From an uncultured Acholeplasma sp. (GTDB taxonomy: Bacteria; Bacillota_I; Bacilli_A; Acholeplasmatales; Acholeplasmataceae): DNA of 64,000 nt. A program made the translations under genes and the position numbers. Each line of letters opens with the position of its first letter. Position 1 is the first letter of the stretch. Positions 1-9,144 of the stretch are shown here, one piece after another. Location: NCBI GenBank assembly GCA_937934685.1, contig CALGYU010000019.1, forward strand, positions 8,719 to 72,718, given 5' to 3'. The notes under the pieces are model-generated. The model was not told where the DNA came from. It was given only the letters and a program-made list of their open reading frames with translations, and did no database searches.

Positions 1-138
1 GATGTTATCATCGACCGATTCATTAATGGATATAGTTTACCTAATAAAATTGCTTTAGGAAAAAAACAGTTAAATGGTGTTATAATAGATTTAACCAAGG
101 ATAAAAAAAGTATTGAGAAAATACATTTAAGTGAGTGA
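1..138 (+). CDS. ymdB: YmdB-type metallophosphoesterase (TIGR00282 family), C-terminal end only
   Basis: The open frame runs in from the left edge and ends at TGA 136-138, so only about 45 C-terminal residues are visible. They read DVIIDRFINGYSLPNKIALG and then QLNGVIIDL, which resembles my recollection of the tail of YmdB/TIGR00282 phosphodiesterases (a 'D-x-FL-NG' segment followed by 'LNAV-ID'). Family members hydrolyse 2',3'-cyclic nucleotides. The neighbourhood supports this: in Bacillus ymdB lies a few genes upstream of ymcA and mutSL, and a YmcA/YlbF gene and mutSL follow here. The metal-binding half lies outside the window, so the assignment rests on the tail plus synteny. Confidence 0.6.
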   Translation, partial: DVIIDRFINGYSLPNKIALGKKQLNGVIIDLTKDKKSIEKIHLSE

Positions 139-142
139 TTTT

Positions 143-475
143 ATGAGCGAAAAAGAAAAATTTATACAAATGCTTCAAAATGATAAAAATCTAGAAGAAT
201 ATCAGCGATTAGAAACTTTAATCAATGAAAATAAAACCATTAAAAGTACGATGATTCAACTTAAAAACATTCAGAAGCAAATGATTAATGCCAATAAAAT
301 AGAAAAAACCAATGCGTATTTACAATTGGAGGCAGACTACCAAAAAATGTTATCCGAAATTACCGAATATCCTTTGATGGAGCAATACCTAGAACTACAA
401 AAATACTTTAATGAAATTTTGAAAGAAACAGCTGAAATTATAGAAAACTCTTTAAATAATGACAATGAACTATAA
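143..475 (+). CDS. ymcA: YmcA/YlbF (RicA/RicF) family protein
   Basis: This is a 110-residue, all-helical, charged protein matching the YmcA/YlbF (Com_YlbF, DUF964) family: helical hairpins rich in Glu/Lys with the typical 'Y--L--L---K' spacing. In Bacillus the Ric complex (YmcA, YlbF, YaaT) modulates RNase Y-dependent mRNA maturation. I chose the ATG at 143 over the in-frame GTG at 131 because the GAGTGAT at 134-140 looks like the Shine-Dalgarno site and overlaps the ymdB stop. Position between ymdB and mutS favours YmcA over YlbF. The partner proteins are not in the window. Confidence 0.7.
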   Translation: MSEKEKFIQMLQNDKNLEEYQRLETLINENKTIKSTMIQLKNIQKQMINANKIEKTNAYLQLEADYQKMLSEITEYPLMEQYLELQKYFNEILKETAEIIENSLNNDNEL

Positions 476-501
476 ACTCATGTCAATAGGGATTAAAAAA
501 C

Positions 502-530
502 TTGAAAAAATGATTAAAAAATTATAAGAT
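502..530 (+). promoter_or_regulatory. Sigma-A type promoter for the 570 gene
   Basis: TTGAAA (502-507), a 17-base spacer, then TAAGAT (525-530), placed 40 bases before the start codon at 570. Confidence 0.6.
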
Positions 531-569
531 AAAGTTAATAAAAAGAGAATTAGGAATGGGGGCTTCAAA

Positions 570-2360
570 ATGGCAGTATTTGACAAGAACACGCAATTAA
601 CCGTTGGGAACCAAACATATTTTGTAAATGATTTAGCACAAAAATTATCTAATGTTCCTAGCAAACAAGTAGTAAATGTTTTCAAAGAGGTAGGAATTAA
701 TCTTCCAAGAAAAATACGTATGGGTATTTTACGTAGACTTCTACGTCCATATGTTGAACAAACAAGAAAAGAAAAAGAAAGTATAGCAGATGAATTTAGC
801 TATCGATTATCTCAATTTGAAAGTTTTACTGATTCACAATTAGTGAATTTGCTAGAAGTTTATAAAGATGATAAGTTAGTGCAAGATTATTACTATAATT
901 TTTGGTTAAATATTTTAACATATTTGGTAGAAAAGGGAATTGCAGATGTTGATTTTCAAAAATTAATAAACGTTGTTCAAACACATACTACCGATCAATT
1001 AGAAGACAGTAAGACATTCAACCAAGAATTTAATGTTATTTTTTATGATGCCCCAGGTGAAATAGACGGTTTAACACCAGAACAGTTCAGACCAGTAACT
1101 TATAAGAGTACAACACTAGGAGAACTAAGAGCTATTGGTGATAAATTTAACGCCTCAGTTCCTAAGAGACTTAAAAAACAAGAATTATTACAAATTGTAT
1201 TAAAAGAATTAAGTGATCGCGGTGAACACACAGAAGAATTAGAACAAAGACTATCTAAAATGAGTATTCTTCTTTTAGAAAGATATGCTAAAGATAATAG
1301 TATCAAAGCTTCTACAGAATTAAGAAAAGAAGAAATCATTGAGTACATCCTATCTAACGCTAAAGAAACAAAAGAAGCATATTATGTTCCAAGTTCTGCC
1401 GCAGTTTATGAAGTAGAACATGAAACAGAAGTTATTGACGAAGAAGTTATTTTAGATGTTGCATTAGAACCAGTAACTTATAAAGTTCATTATGTTGACT
1501 TAAAAGATGTTACAGTGTTAGAAAATGAATTGCTTAAAAAACCAGAAGATCCAATCAAAGAAGGTTATATTTTTGACGGTTGGTACAAAGATGAAGCGCT
1601 AGAAGAATTATGGAACTTCAGTCATGATACAGTGATAGAAGAAATAACACTTTATCCAAAATGGAAAGAAGTAACAGCTGAAAGTTACAACGTGTATTTC
1701 TTAGTAAACGGTGAATTATATAAAGAATACATCGTCACCAAACATGGTCATATCAAAAATCCAGAAGTTATCTTAGGCGAAAAAGAAGTCTTTGATGGCT
1801 GGTATAAAGAAGCAGACCTAGTGAACAAGTGGAATTTTAAAGAAGACGTCATCTTAGAAGAAACTACTTTATATGGAAAAGTTACGTTAGAAGTTGCTGA
1901 AAACATCGTTGAACCTAAAGTTGTTACAACAACTTTAAACCTAGATGCTTTAGTTCAAGAAATTAGAGAATTAAAAGAAGTTATCGCGAATAAAGATTTT
2001 GGGACAACACAAAAATCAACCTTAAATCAAGTCGCATTAAAACTATTAACTGAAGATGATGACAATCTTTCAGAAGACTTAACTTTGAAAGAAGAAAAAG
2101 CAGCTAAAGTTGTATCACCTAAAGTTAAAAAGAAAAATCCAATTGTTAAATTCTTCAAAGGATTATTCGCAACAATCCTTACACTTATTATTTTTGCATT
2201 AGGATTGTTACTGTTTGTAGGTATTTATGCTGGATTTGATCCAAATAATGCAGTCATTAATGATATCATCCGAGTATTTGACCATATTAAAATAGGTGGT
2301 ATCGGAATTGCTACACACATCCATTGGTTCACTACTTGGCTTACAAACTTATTTAAGTAA
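570..2360 (+). CDS. Single-pass membrane protein with tandem Rho-N/SAP-like motifs and two InlB-type (Flg_new) repeats
   Basis: I do not recognise the whole 596-residue protein. Residues 1-150 are helical and basic. Residues 181-214 and 231-263 each look like a helix-extended-helix unit of the Rho_N/SAP/LEM kind ('LGELRAIGDKFN...LKKQELLQIVL' and 'LERYAKDNS...LRKEEIIEYIL'). Two InlB/Listeria-Bacteroides (Flg_new) repeats follow at about 302-366 and 373-437, each with 'FDGWYK' and a 'LWNF/KWNF' segment. A Lys-rich patch (515-530) precedes one hydrophobic helix (about 531-553) and a 43-residue tail. There is no signal peptide, so the positive-inside rule predicts the repeats are cytoplasmic, which is unusual because InlB repeats are normally surface-exposed. 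It sits alone between ymcA and mutS with its own promoter; GGGGGC precedes the ATG. It could link the membrane to DNA or RNA, but that is inference. Confidence 0.55.
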   Translation: MAVFDKNTQLTVGNQTYFVNDLAQKLSNVPSKQVVNVFKEVGINLPRKIRMGILRRLLRPYVEQTRKEKESIADEFSYRLSQFESFTDSQLVNLLEVYKDDKLVQDYYYNFWLNILTYLVEKGIADVDFQKLINVVQTHTTDQLEDSKTFNQEFNVIFYDAPGEIDGLTPEQFRPVTYKSTTLGELRAIGDKFNASVPKRLKKQELLQIVLKELSDRGEHTEELEQRLSKMSILLLERYAKDNSIKASTELRKEEIIEYILSNAKETKEAYYVPSSAAVYEVEHETEVIDEEVILDVALEPVTYKVHYVDLKDVTVLENELLKKPEDPIKEGYIFDGWYKDEALEELWNFSHDTVIEEITLYPKWKEVTAESYNVYFLVNGELYKEYIVTKHGHIKNPEVILGEKEVFDGWYKEADLVNKWNFKEDVILEETTLYGKVTLEVAENIVEPKVVTTTLNLDALVQEIRELKEVIANKDFGTTQKSTLNQVALKLLTEDDDNLSEDLTLKEEKAAKVVSPKVKKKNPIVKFFKGLFATILTLIIFALGLLLFVGIYAGFDPNNAVINDIIRVFDHIKIGGIGIATHIHWFTTWLTNLFK

Positions 2361-2385
2361 AAAAATAGATATGGGGCGTTAAAAA

Positions 2386-4911
2386 ATGCCAAAGCATAAA
2401 GAATTTACACCTATGATTCAACAATACTTAAAGATTAAAGAAGACTATGCAGATGCAATAGTCTTTTTTAGGCTTGGGGATTTCTACGAAATGTTTTTTG
2501 ATGATGCCATTTTAGCTTCTAAAACGCTTGAAATAGTTTTAACCGCAAGAGATGGAGGACAAAAAATACCGATGTGTGGTGTCCCACACCACTCCGCCTC
2601 AATCTATATTCAGAGATTAGTTGAAAAAGGCTTTAAAATAGCTATTGCAGAACAGGTAAGTGAACCCGGCAATGGCTTAGTAGAAAGAAAAGTAACAAAA
2701 CTCATCACACCAGGAATGATTATTGAAGATGGTATGTTAGATGAAAAGAAAAATAACTTCATTGCAACACTTGCCTTAAAAGAACATGGATACATGATTC
2801 CTTATTTTGACATCTCAACAGGTGAGGCGTATTTAATAGATGCTTTAACTAAAAAAGAAGCACTAGATACCATCATTAGTTTAAGAATCAAGGAAATTGT
2901 GTTAGAAAAAATATATGATAAAGAAATTGAAGATTTTATTAAAGAAAATAATTTATCATTATCCTTTTATACCGCAAAAGATGATATCATCGAACAAAGT
3001 TTATTAAAAAACTTAAGCCACATTGAACAAAAACGTGTTGCAAGTTATTTACTACAATATTTATCAGAAACACAACATCAACCATTAAAACACTTTATGC
3101 CATTTGAAGTGGTACGAAAAAACGCTCAAATGCATATGGACTATAAAGTACAAAAACATTTAGAAATTAGTGAATCTAATACCAATAACCCTAAAACAAC
3201 CCTTTTATATTGGCTTGATCAAACTCAAACTGCCATGGGGTCAAGAAAATTAAAATATTGGTTAAATCATCCGTTGGTAGAAGTTAATGAAATCAATGAA
3301 AGATTAGACCACATAGAAGGGTTTAAAGCCTATGGGGCCAGATCAGAACTAAAAGAAATTTTAAAATATATATACGATATTAACCGCATCGTTGGAAGAA
3401 TTTCTTTTAACAACGCTAATGCCAAAGATTTAGCTCAACTAAAACAAACGCTTGCCTTAGTTCCTAAATTAAAAGAAATTTTATTTAAATATGAATCGAT
3501 TAAAATCAAAGACTTAGCTCAACGAATTAACAACCATGAGTCTTTACATGAGTTATTAGAAAAAAGCATTGTTGATCAACCACCTTTAACCATTAAAGAA
3601 GGTAATATGATCAAAGATGGTTTTAATGAAAAACTAGATGAACTCAGAGAGGTCAGTCTTAACGGTAGTGCATGGTTAGATGATTTTGAAAAACAAGAAA
3701 GAGAAAGAACAGGAATTAGAAACCTACGTATAGGTTATAATCGTGTCTTTGGTTATTTCATAGAAATTTCAAAAGGAAATCTAGATTTAGTTAAAGATGA
3801 ATTTGGTTATATAAGAAAACAAACACTTGCAAACAGTGAACGATTTATCGCAGAGCCATTAAAAGAAAAAGAAGATATATTATTACACGCTAAAGAACGC
3901 TCTATTAACTTAGAATATGAAATATTTACTCAAATCAGAGAAGTCGTTTCTGAGTATATTACATCTTTACAAGAATTAGCTTCTTTAATCGCAACCATAG
4001 ATGTCTATTTATCTATGGCCATCGTATCTGATGAATATCGATATGTTAGACCTGTTTTTACTCAAGAGAAAACAGTCTTTATTCAAGAAGGTAGACATCC
4101 AGTCGTAGAAAGATATGTTGATTTTATTGCTAATGATGTCATGATGAAAGAAAATGAAATATTTTTAATTACAGGCCCTAATATGAGTGGTAAATCCACT
4201 TATATGAGAATGTATGCCTTAATTGTCTATATGGCTCAAATCGGTTCCTTTGTGCCCGCAAAAGTTGCAGAACTTCCTATTTACGATGCTATTTACACCA
4301 GAATAGGATCATCTGATGATATTGCTGGTGGTAAATCAACATTCATGGTTGAAATGGTAGAAAGTAATGAAGCACTCATTCACGCAACGAAAGATAGTTT
4401 AATTTTATTTGACGAAATTGGTCGTGGAACAGCAACCTATGATGGTATGGCTTTAGCTCAAGGAATGATTGAATATATTCATGATAAAATAAAAGCTCAA
4501 ACCTTTTTTTCAACACACTATCATGAATTAACGTTATTAGAAAAACAGTTAGAAAACTTATCTAATTATCATGTAAGTGCCAAAGAAGAAAACGATAAAA
4601 TGATTTTCCTACACAAAGTAAAAAAAGGTGCTTCAGATAAATCATACGGAATTCAAGTAGCTAAATTAGCTCATTTACCACAAGAGGTCATTAAAAGAAG
4701 TCAAGTTATTTTAAAAGAACTTGAAAAAAATAAAGTTGAATTAAAACCCGACTTATTTAATTATCAAGAAAATCAAACAACTGAAACAATTGAAAACCGC
4801 AGTCAAAACCAAGAAGTGATTGAAAATATTTTACAATTAAACATTGATCAAATGACACCACTTGAAGCAATGTTAGAATTAAAACACATACAAGAAAAAA
4901 TTAAAAAGTAA
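2386..4911 (+). CDS. mutS: DNA mismatch repair protein MutS
   Basis: This 841-residue protein recognises base mismatches and small loops and recruits MutL. The mismatch-reading F-x-E motif is seen in 'GDFYEMF' (Phe33, Glu35). The Walker A motif GPNMSGKST is at residues 597-605, followed by the 'DEIGRGT' Walker B and the 'FFSTHYHEL' switch. Domain order is connector, lever, clamp, ATPase, as expected for MutS1. It is 24 bases after the preceding gene and 12 before mutL. Its presence separates this genome from many Mycoplasma species, which lack mutSL. Confidence 0.97.
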   Translation: MPKHKEFTPMIQQYLKIKEDYADAIVFFRLGDFYEMFFDDAILASKTLEIVLTARDGGQKIPMCGVPHHSASIYIQRLVEKGFKIAIAEQVSEPGNGLVERKVTKLITPGMIIEDGMLDEKKNNFIATLALKEHGYMIPYFDISTGEAYLIDALTKKEALDTIISLRIKEIVLEKIYDKEIEDFIKENNLSLSFYTAKDDIIEQSLLKNLSHIEQKRVASYLLQYLSETQHQPLKHFMPFEVVRKNAQMHMDYKVQKHLEISESNTNNPKTTLLYWLDQTQTAMGSRKLKYWLNHPLVEVNEINERLDHIEGFKAYGARSELKEILKYIYDINRIVGRISFNNANAKDLAQLKQTLALVPKLKEILFKYESIKIKDLAQRINNHESLHELLEKSIVDQPPLTIKEGNMIKDGFNEKLDELREVSLNGSAWLDDFEKQERERTGIRNLRIGYNRVFGYFIEISKGNLDLVKDEFGYIRKQTLANSERFIAEPLKEKEDILLHAKERSINLEYEIFTQIREVVSEYITSLQELASLIATIDVYLSMAIVSDEYRYVRPVFTQEKTVFIQEGRHPVVERYVDFIANDVMMKENEIFLITGPNMSGKSTYMRMYALIVYMAQIGSFVPAKVAELPIYDAIYTRIGSSDDIAGGKSTFMVEMVESNEALIHATKDSLILFDEIGRGTATYDGMALAQGMIEYIHDKIKAQTFFSTHYHELTLLEKQLENLSNYHVSAKEENDKMIFLHKVKKGASDKSYGIQVAKLAHLPQEVIKRSQVILKELEKNKVELKPDLFNYQENQTTETIENRSQNQEVIENILQLNIDQMTPLEAMLELKHIQEKIKK

Positions 4912-4923
4912 GGATGTGAAATC

Positions 4924-6678
4924 ATGCCCAAAATAAATATTATGGATGCTGCTTTATCCAATATGATTGCAGCAGGGGAAGTGGTTGAGCGTCCTGCTTC
5001 TGTTATTAAGGAGTTGGTTGAAAACTCCTTAGATGCGGATGCTACACAAATTATCATTGAAATTAAAAATATGGGATTAGATCTTATTAAAATCACTGAT
5101 AATGGAACAGGTATGTCAAAAGAAGATGCTAAATTAGCCTTCTTAAGACACGCCACAAGTAAAATTAGTAGTCAATATGATTTAAACCATATCAAATCAC
5201 TAGGGTTTAGAGGCGAAGCGTTACCTTCTATTGCCTCAGTTTCAAAAGTAAAACTAGAAACTAAAACTAAAGATCAAGATGGTTATTTTGTCATGTTTGA
5301 AGGTAGTCAGTTAATAGATGAAGGTTTGGCTGCTCTTAATCAAGGAACAATTATTACAGTAACCGATTTGTTTTATAATACTCCAGCAAGATTTAAGTAT
5401 TTAAAGTCTGAAATTGCTGAAAAAAATGCCATCATTGAGTTTTTTGATAAACTGGCTTTATCTTACCCAAGTGTTCAATTTATCTTAAAAATAGATGATA
5501 AAGAAATGAAAAGAACTCTAGGGAATAATGATGTCTTAAGTGTTATGGAAATTATTTATGGTAAACAAGTCACTCAAAATCACTATGAATTTGAATTTGA
5601 ATATCAAAAAAATAAAATCAAAGGTTATCTAATCAATCCTATTCATACCAGATCAAGAAAAAAAGACATTAATTTATTCATCAATAATCGCTATGTTAAA
5701 AACTATTTATTAACTCAAGCAGTCATCGAAGGGTATCATAGTTTTTTAATGACAAATAAATATCCAATCGCCTCTATTTATATTACAATTGATCCAAGTT
5801 TAATCGATGTGAATGTACATCCTCAAAAAATGGAAATTAAATTAGTTAATGAGCAAGTTTTAAAATATCAAATTGAAGAAAAAATCAAAGAAACACTAAG
5901 AGCCAAACCACTTGAGGTTACGCCTTTATTAAAAGTAGAAAAGCCGGCTAAAGAAACATATTCTTATTCAGAAACTACCATCTTAAAAGAAGAAACCAGT
6001 TTCTTTGATCAACCCTTATTTGAGTTTGCACCTAAGATAGAAGAAAATAAACCTTTAATCCTTCAAGAAGAAAAGGTCTTAATTGAAAAGTTAGAGCAAC
6101 AAGAAAATAATAAGTTGCCTCATTTTGAATACATAGGTACCTTTAGTGGAACCTATCTACTTTTCCAAAACCAAGATGGCTTATACTTAATGGATCAACA
6201 CGCTGCCGCAGAAAGAATTAAGTATGAATATTATTTTGAAAAATTAAGTCATATTAAAACGGAGTTAAAACAATATTTAATTAAAAGAGAAATCCAACTA
6301 CCATCTAATGATATTGAAAAAATAAAAACCTATCAAAATGAATTTTTAAAACAAGGGTTTGTTTTTGAAGAAGATAAATTAAAATTTGTTCCTACATGGG
6401 TTAAAGATGAAGATATTGAAGACATCATAGAAAGATTTTTAATCTTACTTGAAGAAAACGGCTCCATTGAAATCATTAAAATAAGAGATGATTTAGCTAA
6501 AGATTTAAGTTGTAAAAGTGCTATAAAAGCCAATCACCAACTCAATCGCTATGAAATCAGTCAACTCCTTAAAGATTTAAATCAAACACAAAATCCATAT
6601 ACATGTCCACACGGAAGACCTGTATGGATTCAATTGACACATCATGAAATAGAAAAATTATTTAAGAGGATTGTATGA
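4924..6678 (+). CDS. mutL: DNA mismatch repair endonuclease MutL
   Basis: The 584-residue protein has the GHKL ATPase motifs near the N-terminus ('ELVENSLDADA', 'DNGTGM', 'GFRGEAL'), then a variable linker around residues 310-400 and a C-terminal dimerisation/nuclease domain. The nuclease motif DQHA(x)2E(x)4E is intact at residues 424-435, and the C-terminus carries 'CPHGRP', so it should nick the daughter strand as in Bacillus, where there is no MutH. The start ATG follows AAGGATG. It overlaps miaA by 4 bases. Confidence 0.96.
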   Translation: MPKINIMDAALSNMIAAGEVVERPASVIKELVENSLDADATQIIIEIKNMGLDLIKITDNGTGMSKEDAKLAFLRHATSKISSQYDLNHIKSLGFRGEALPSIASVSKVKLETKTKDQDGYFVMFEGSQLIDEGLAALNQGTIITVTDLFYNTPARFKYLKSEIAEKNAIIEFFDKLALSYPSVQFILKIDDKEMKRTLGNNDVLSVMEIIYGKQVTQNHYEFEFEYQKNKIKGYLINPIHTRSRKKDINLFINNRYVKNYLLTQAVIEGYHSFLMTNKYPIASIYITIDPSLIDVNVHPQKMEIKLVNEQVLKYQIEEKIKETLRAKPLEVTPLLKVEKPAKETYSYSETTILKEETSFFDQPLFEFAPKIEENKPLILQEEKVLIEKLEQQENNKLPHFEYIGTFSGTYLLFQNQDGLYLMDQHAAAERIKYEYYFEKLSHIKTELKQYLIKREIQLPSNDIEKIKTYQNEFLKQGFVFEEDKLKFVPTWVKDEDIEDIIERFLILLEENGSIEIIKIRDDLAKDLSCKSAIKANHQLNRYEISQLLKDLNQTQNPYTCPHGRPVWIQLTHHEIEKLFKRIV

Positions 6679-7532
6679 AAAAAGTTATTGTCATTACAGG
6701 GCCAACTGCATCTGGAAAAACCAGTTTATCCATTAAAATAGCTAAGCATTTTAACTTAGAAATCATTAATGGAGATTCTGTACAAATCTATAAAGAATAC
6801 AACATTGGGTCTGCAAAAATAACTAAAGAAGAAATGGAAGGCGTTTCTCATCACCTACTAGATATTAAAGAGCCTGGGGAACCTTTTTCTATTTTTGATT
6901 ATCAAAAAGAGGTTAGAAAAAAAATAGAAACCTTAAAAACCCCTATAATTGTTGGGGGCAGTGGTTTATATATTCAATCGGCTTTATATGATTATCAATT
7001 GCATGAAACACAAACACAAAAACTACCAAGTATTGAACAAATGAAAGAAGCATTAGAAAAACTTGATCCTAAGCTAAATACGCAAGCATTATCTGAAACA
7101 AAGATCATCAATGCGTATCAATCGGCTTTAGCAGGACAAAAACGTTCAGAGAAAACAAACAGCAAAATCCCTATTTATGATTTATGCATTCTTTATTTAG
7201 ATATTGATAGAGATATTTTAAAAAAACGTGTAGAAACTAGACTAGATCAAATGCTAGAAAAAGATTTTTTAGACGAAGTTAAAAAAATCAAACAAATACC
7301 AAATGCTAACTTAAATATTATTGGATATCGCCAATTAAGTGATTATTTAGATTATAAAACAGACTTAAAAACCGCAAAACAACTTATTGTCACAAAGACT
7401 ATGCAATTTGCAAAAAGACAAAAAACGTGGGTAAAAAATCAAATGCAAGCTCATTTCCTAAATGCACTAGATACCGATTTAGAAAAACAAGCCATTGACT
7501 TAATTACCAACTTTTTAAAGGAGTCATCATGA
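6675..7532 (+). CDS. miaA: tRNA dimethylallyltransferase MiaA
   Basis: MiaA transfers the dimethylallyl group of DMAPP to A37 of tRNAs that read UNN codons. The P-loop is GPTASGKT near residue 8; 'NGDSVQIYKEYNIGSAK' and 'HHLLDI' are the family's substrate-binding stretches. At 285 residues it is slightly short of the usual 300. The DMAPP presumably comes from the mevalonate cluster at 53674-57544. ATGA overlaps join it to mutL upstream and aroK downstream. Confidence 0.95.
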   Translation: MKKVIVITGPTASGKTSLSIKIAKHFNLEIINGDSVQIYKEYNIGSAKITKEEMEGVSHHLLDIKEPGEPFSIFDYQKEVRKKIETLKTPIIVGGSGLYIQSALYDYQLHETQTQKLPSIEQMKEALEKLDPKLNTQALSETKIINAYQSALAGQKRSEKTNSKIPIYDLCILYLDIDRDILKKRVETRLDQMLEKDFLDEVKKIKQIPNANLNIIGYRQLSDYLDYKTDLKTAKQLIVTKTMQFAKRQKTWVKNQMQAHFLNALDTDLEKQAIDLITNFLKESS

Positions 7533-8026
7533 GAATATATATCATTGGCATGCCAGGGTCAGGAAAAACAACCATCAGTCAATTACTTTCTAAAAAACTT
7601 AACTATGATTATCATGATTTAGATAGCGAAATAGAAAAAAACAGTTTGATGTTTATCGATCAAATATTTAGTCAATATGGAGAAGAAACATTCAGAAGAC
7701 TAGAAACAGAAGCTTTAGAAAAAACTAAAAATCTTAAACAAACAGTCATTTCTTGCGGTGGTGGAATTGTAACCATAAAAGAAAATAAAAAACATATGAA
7801 AAATGGATATGTGATTTATATAGACACTGATTTAGAGATTATAAAAAAACGATTAGCAGAAGACCAAAGTAGACCATTGTTAAAAACAAATACGTTAGAA
7901 GATATTTATCAAAAAAGATTTTTTAAATATAGAGACTTTGCTCATTGGATTGTTTCAAATAACGAAGAAATCGAAGAAACAACTAATCAGATCATCAAAC
8001 ATTTAAAAGAAGGTGATTTATTATGA
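7529..8026 (+). CDS. aroK: Shikimate kinase
   Basis: The 165-residue protein has the P-loop GMPGSGKTT, the shikimate-binding Asp in 'DLDSEIE', the Arg in 'FRRLETEAL', the 'CGGG' loop and the lid 'RPLL'. It should phosphorylate the 3-OH of shikimate. It is linked by 4-base overlaps to miaA and to aroQ. Only these two shikimate-pathway steps are in the window, so whether the pathway is complete cannot be judged here. Confidence 0.88.
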   Translation: MRIYIIGMPGSGKTTISQLLSKKLNYDYHDLDSEIEKNSLMFIDQIFSQYGEETFRRLETEALEKTKNLKQTVISCGGGIVTIKENKKHMKNGYVIYIDTDLEIIKKRLAEDQSRPLLKTNTLEDIYQKRFFKYRDFAHWIVSNNEEIEETTNQIIKHLKEGDLL

Positions 8027-8448
8027 AAATATTATCCATTAGTGGACCTAACCTAAATTTACTAGGAAAAAGAGAAGAAAAGCATTATGGTAAAATGACT
8101 TTAGAAGAGTTAAATACTTTACTAGAAAAGCAATTCCCTGAAGTCGAATTCACCTTTTTTCAAAGCAATCACGAAGGTTTAATCATCGATATCATTCAAA
8201 CATATAACAATTATGATGCCATCATGATTAACCCAGCTGCATATACTCATACCTCTATTGGTATTAGAGATGCACTTGATATAGCTACTATTCCAAAAGT
8301 AGAAATCCATCTAAGTGATATTACCAACAGAGAATCATTTAGAAAAATTAATTACATCAAAGATGTGGTAGATCATAGTTTTTATGGTGAAAAAGAAGAA
8401 AGTTATTTTAAGGCTGTTCGTTTTTTATTGTCAAAACTTAAGAAGTAA
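8023..8448 (+). CDS. aroQ: 3-dehydroquinate dehydratase, type II
   Basis: This is a small dodecameric-type dehydratase of 141 residues. 'GPNLNLLGKREEKHYG' carries the catalytic Arg17 and Tyr22, and 'NPAAYTHTS' gives Asn70 and His76; Asp83 and Arg107 are also in place. The usual 'SN-(I/V)-H-A-R-E' loop reads 'SDITNRE', so the His of many family members is Thr101 here; Bacillus, as I recall it, also lacks His at this point, so activity is likely kept. AroQ next to efp matches Bacillus order. Confidence 0.9.
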   Translation: MKILSISGPNLNLLGKREEKHYGKMTLEELNTLLEKQFPEVEFTFFQSNHEGLIIDIIQTYNNYDAIMINPAAYTHTSIGIRDALDIATIPKVEIHLSDITNRESFRKINYIKDVVDHSFYGEKEESYFKAVRFLLSKLKK

Positions 8449-8456
8449 AGTATAAT
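8428..8456 (+). promoter_or_regulatory. Promoter for efp inside the end of aroQ
   Basis: TTGTCA (8428-8433), 17-base spacer, TATAAT (8451-8456), 32 bases before the efp start. Confidence 0.7.
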
Positions 8457-8488
8457 AATAATGATTTTAAAATAAAAGGAGTAAAAAA

Positions 8489-9052
8489 ATGATCAGTGTA
8501 AATGATTTTAAAACAGGACAGACTATTCAGTTTGATGGAAATATTTTCCAAGTCATAGAATTTCTACATGTTAAACCAGGAAAAGGTTCAGCATTTGTTA
8601 GAAGCAAACTACGTAACTTAAGAACAGGAAGCGTAATTGACCACACATTTAACGCAGGAACCAAAGTAGAAAAAGCGCAAATCGATAAAACCCCGATGCA
8701 ATATTTATATGCAGCAGGAGATCAATATGTTTTTATGAATACTGAAACATATGAACAAATTGAATTATCCTACAAACAAATTGAAGAAGAATTAAAATAC
8801 ATGTATGAAGGATTAACTGTCGAAATCATGTTTTTTAACAACTCAGAAGTTCTTGGTGTTTCACTTCCAGAAAAATTAGCTCTAACAGTTATAGAAACCG
8901 TTCCAGGAGTTAAGGGAGACACAAAAACCAACGCAATGAAGGATGCAACCTTAGAAACAGGTACCGTTATTAAAGTACCATTATTCATCTCTGAAGGTGA
9001 GAAAATCATTGTCAACACAGTTGAAGGAACTTACGTATCAAGAGAAAAATAA
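8489..9052 (+). CDS. efp: Translation elongation factor P
   Basis: EF-P binds ribosomes stalled at polyproline and promotes peptide bond formation. At 187 residues it has the expected three-barrel length. The tip loop reads '[10 protein letters not shown]', with Lys32 at the position that is beta-lysylated in E. coli or aminopentanolylated in Bacillus. No modification gene is visible nearby. A strong AAGGAG site precedes the ATG, and a terminator follows. Confidence 0.96.
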   Translation: MISVNDFKTGQTIQFDGNIFQVIEFLHVKPGKGSAFVRSKLRNLRTGSVIDHTFNAGTKVEKAQIDKTPMQYLYAAGDQYVFMNTETYEQIELSYKQIEEELKYMYEGLTVEIMFFNNSEVLGVSLPEKLALTVIETVPGVKGDTKTNAMKDATLETGTVIKVPLFISEGEKIIVNTVEGTYVSREK

Positions 9053-9067
9053 TAAGAAAAAGATAAT

Positions 9068-9098
9068 AAAAGCCTAAAAATAGGTTTTTATTTTTTTG
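9068..9098 (+). terminator. Terminator after efp
   Basis: Stem AAAGCCTA / TAGGTTTT (one G-T pair) with an AAAA loop, followed by a run of seven T. Confidence 0.75.
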
Positions 9099-9120
9099 TA
9101 ACAAATTGAGTCTTAAAATA

Positions 9121-9129
9121 TGCTATAAT
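9121..9129 (+). promoter_or_regulatory. Extended -10 promoter of rluB with a very short leader
   Basis: TGCTATAAT lies only 15 bases before the ATG at 9145; there is no good -35. The leader would be roughly ten bases and begin close to the GGTGAT ribosome site. Confidence 0.65.
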
Positions 9130-9144
9130 ATTAACGGTGATATA

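Noticed and set aside
8023..8448. Loss of the AroQ active-site His as a sign of decay
   Set aside because: All other catalytic residues are intact, and Bacillus, as I recall, also lacks His at this position.
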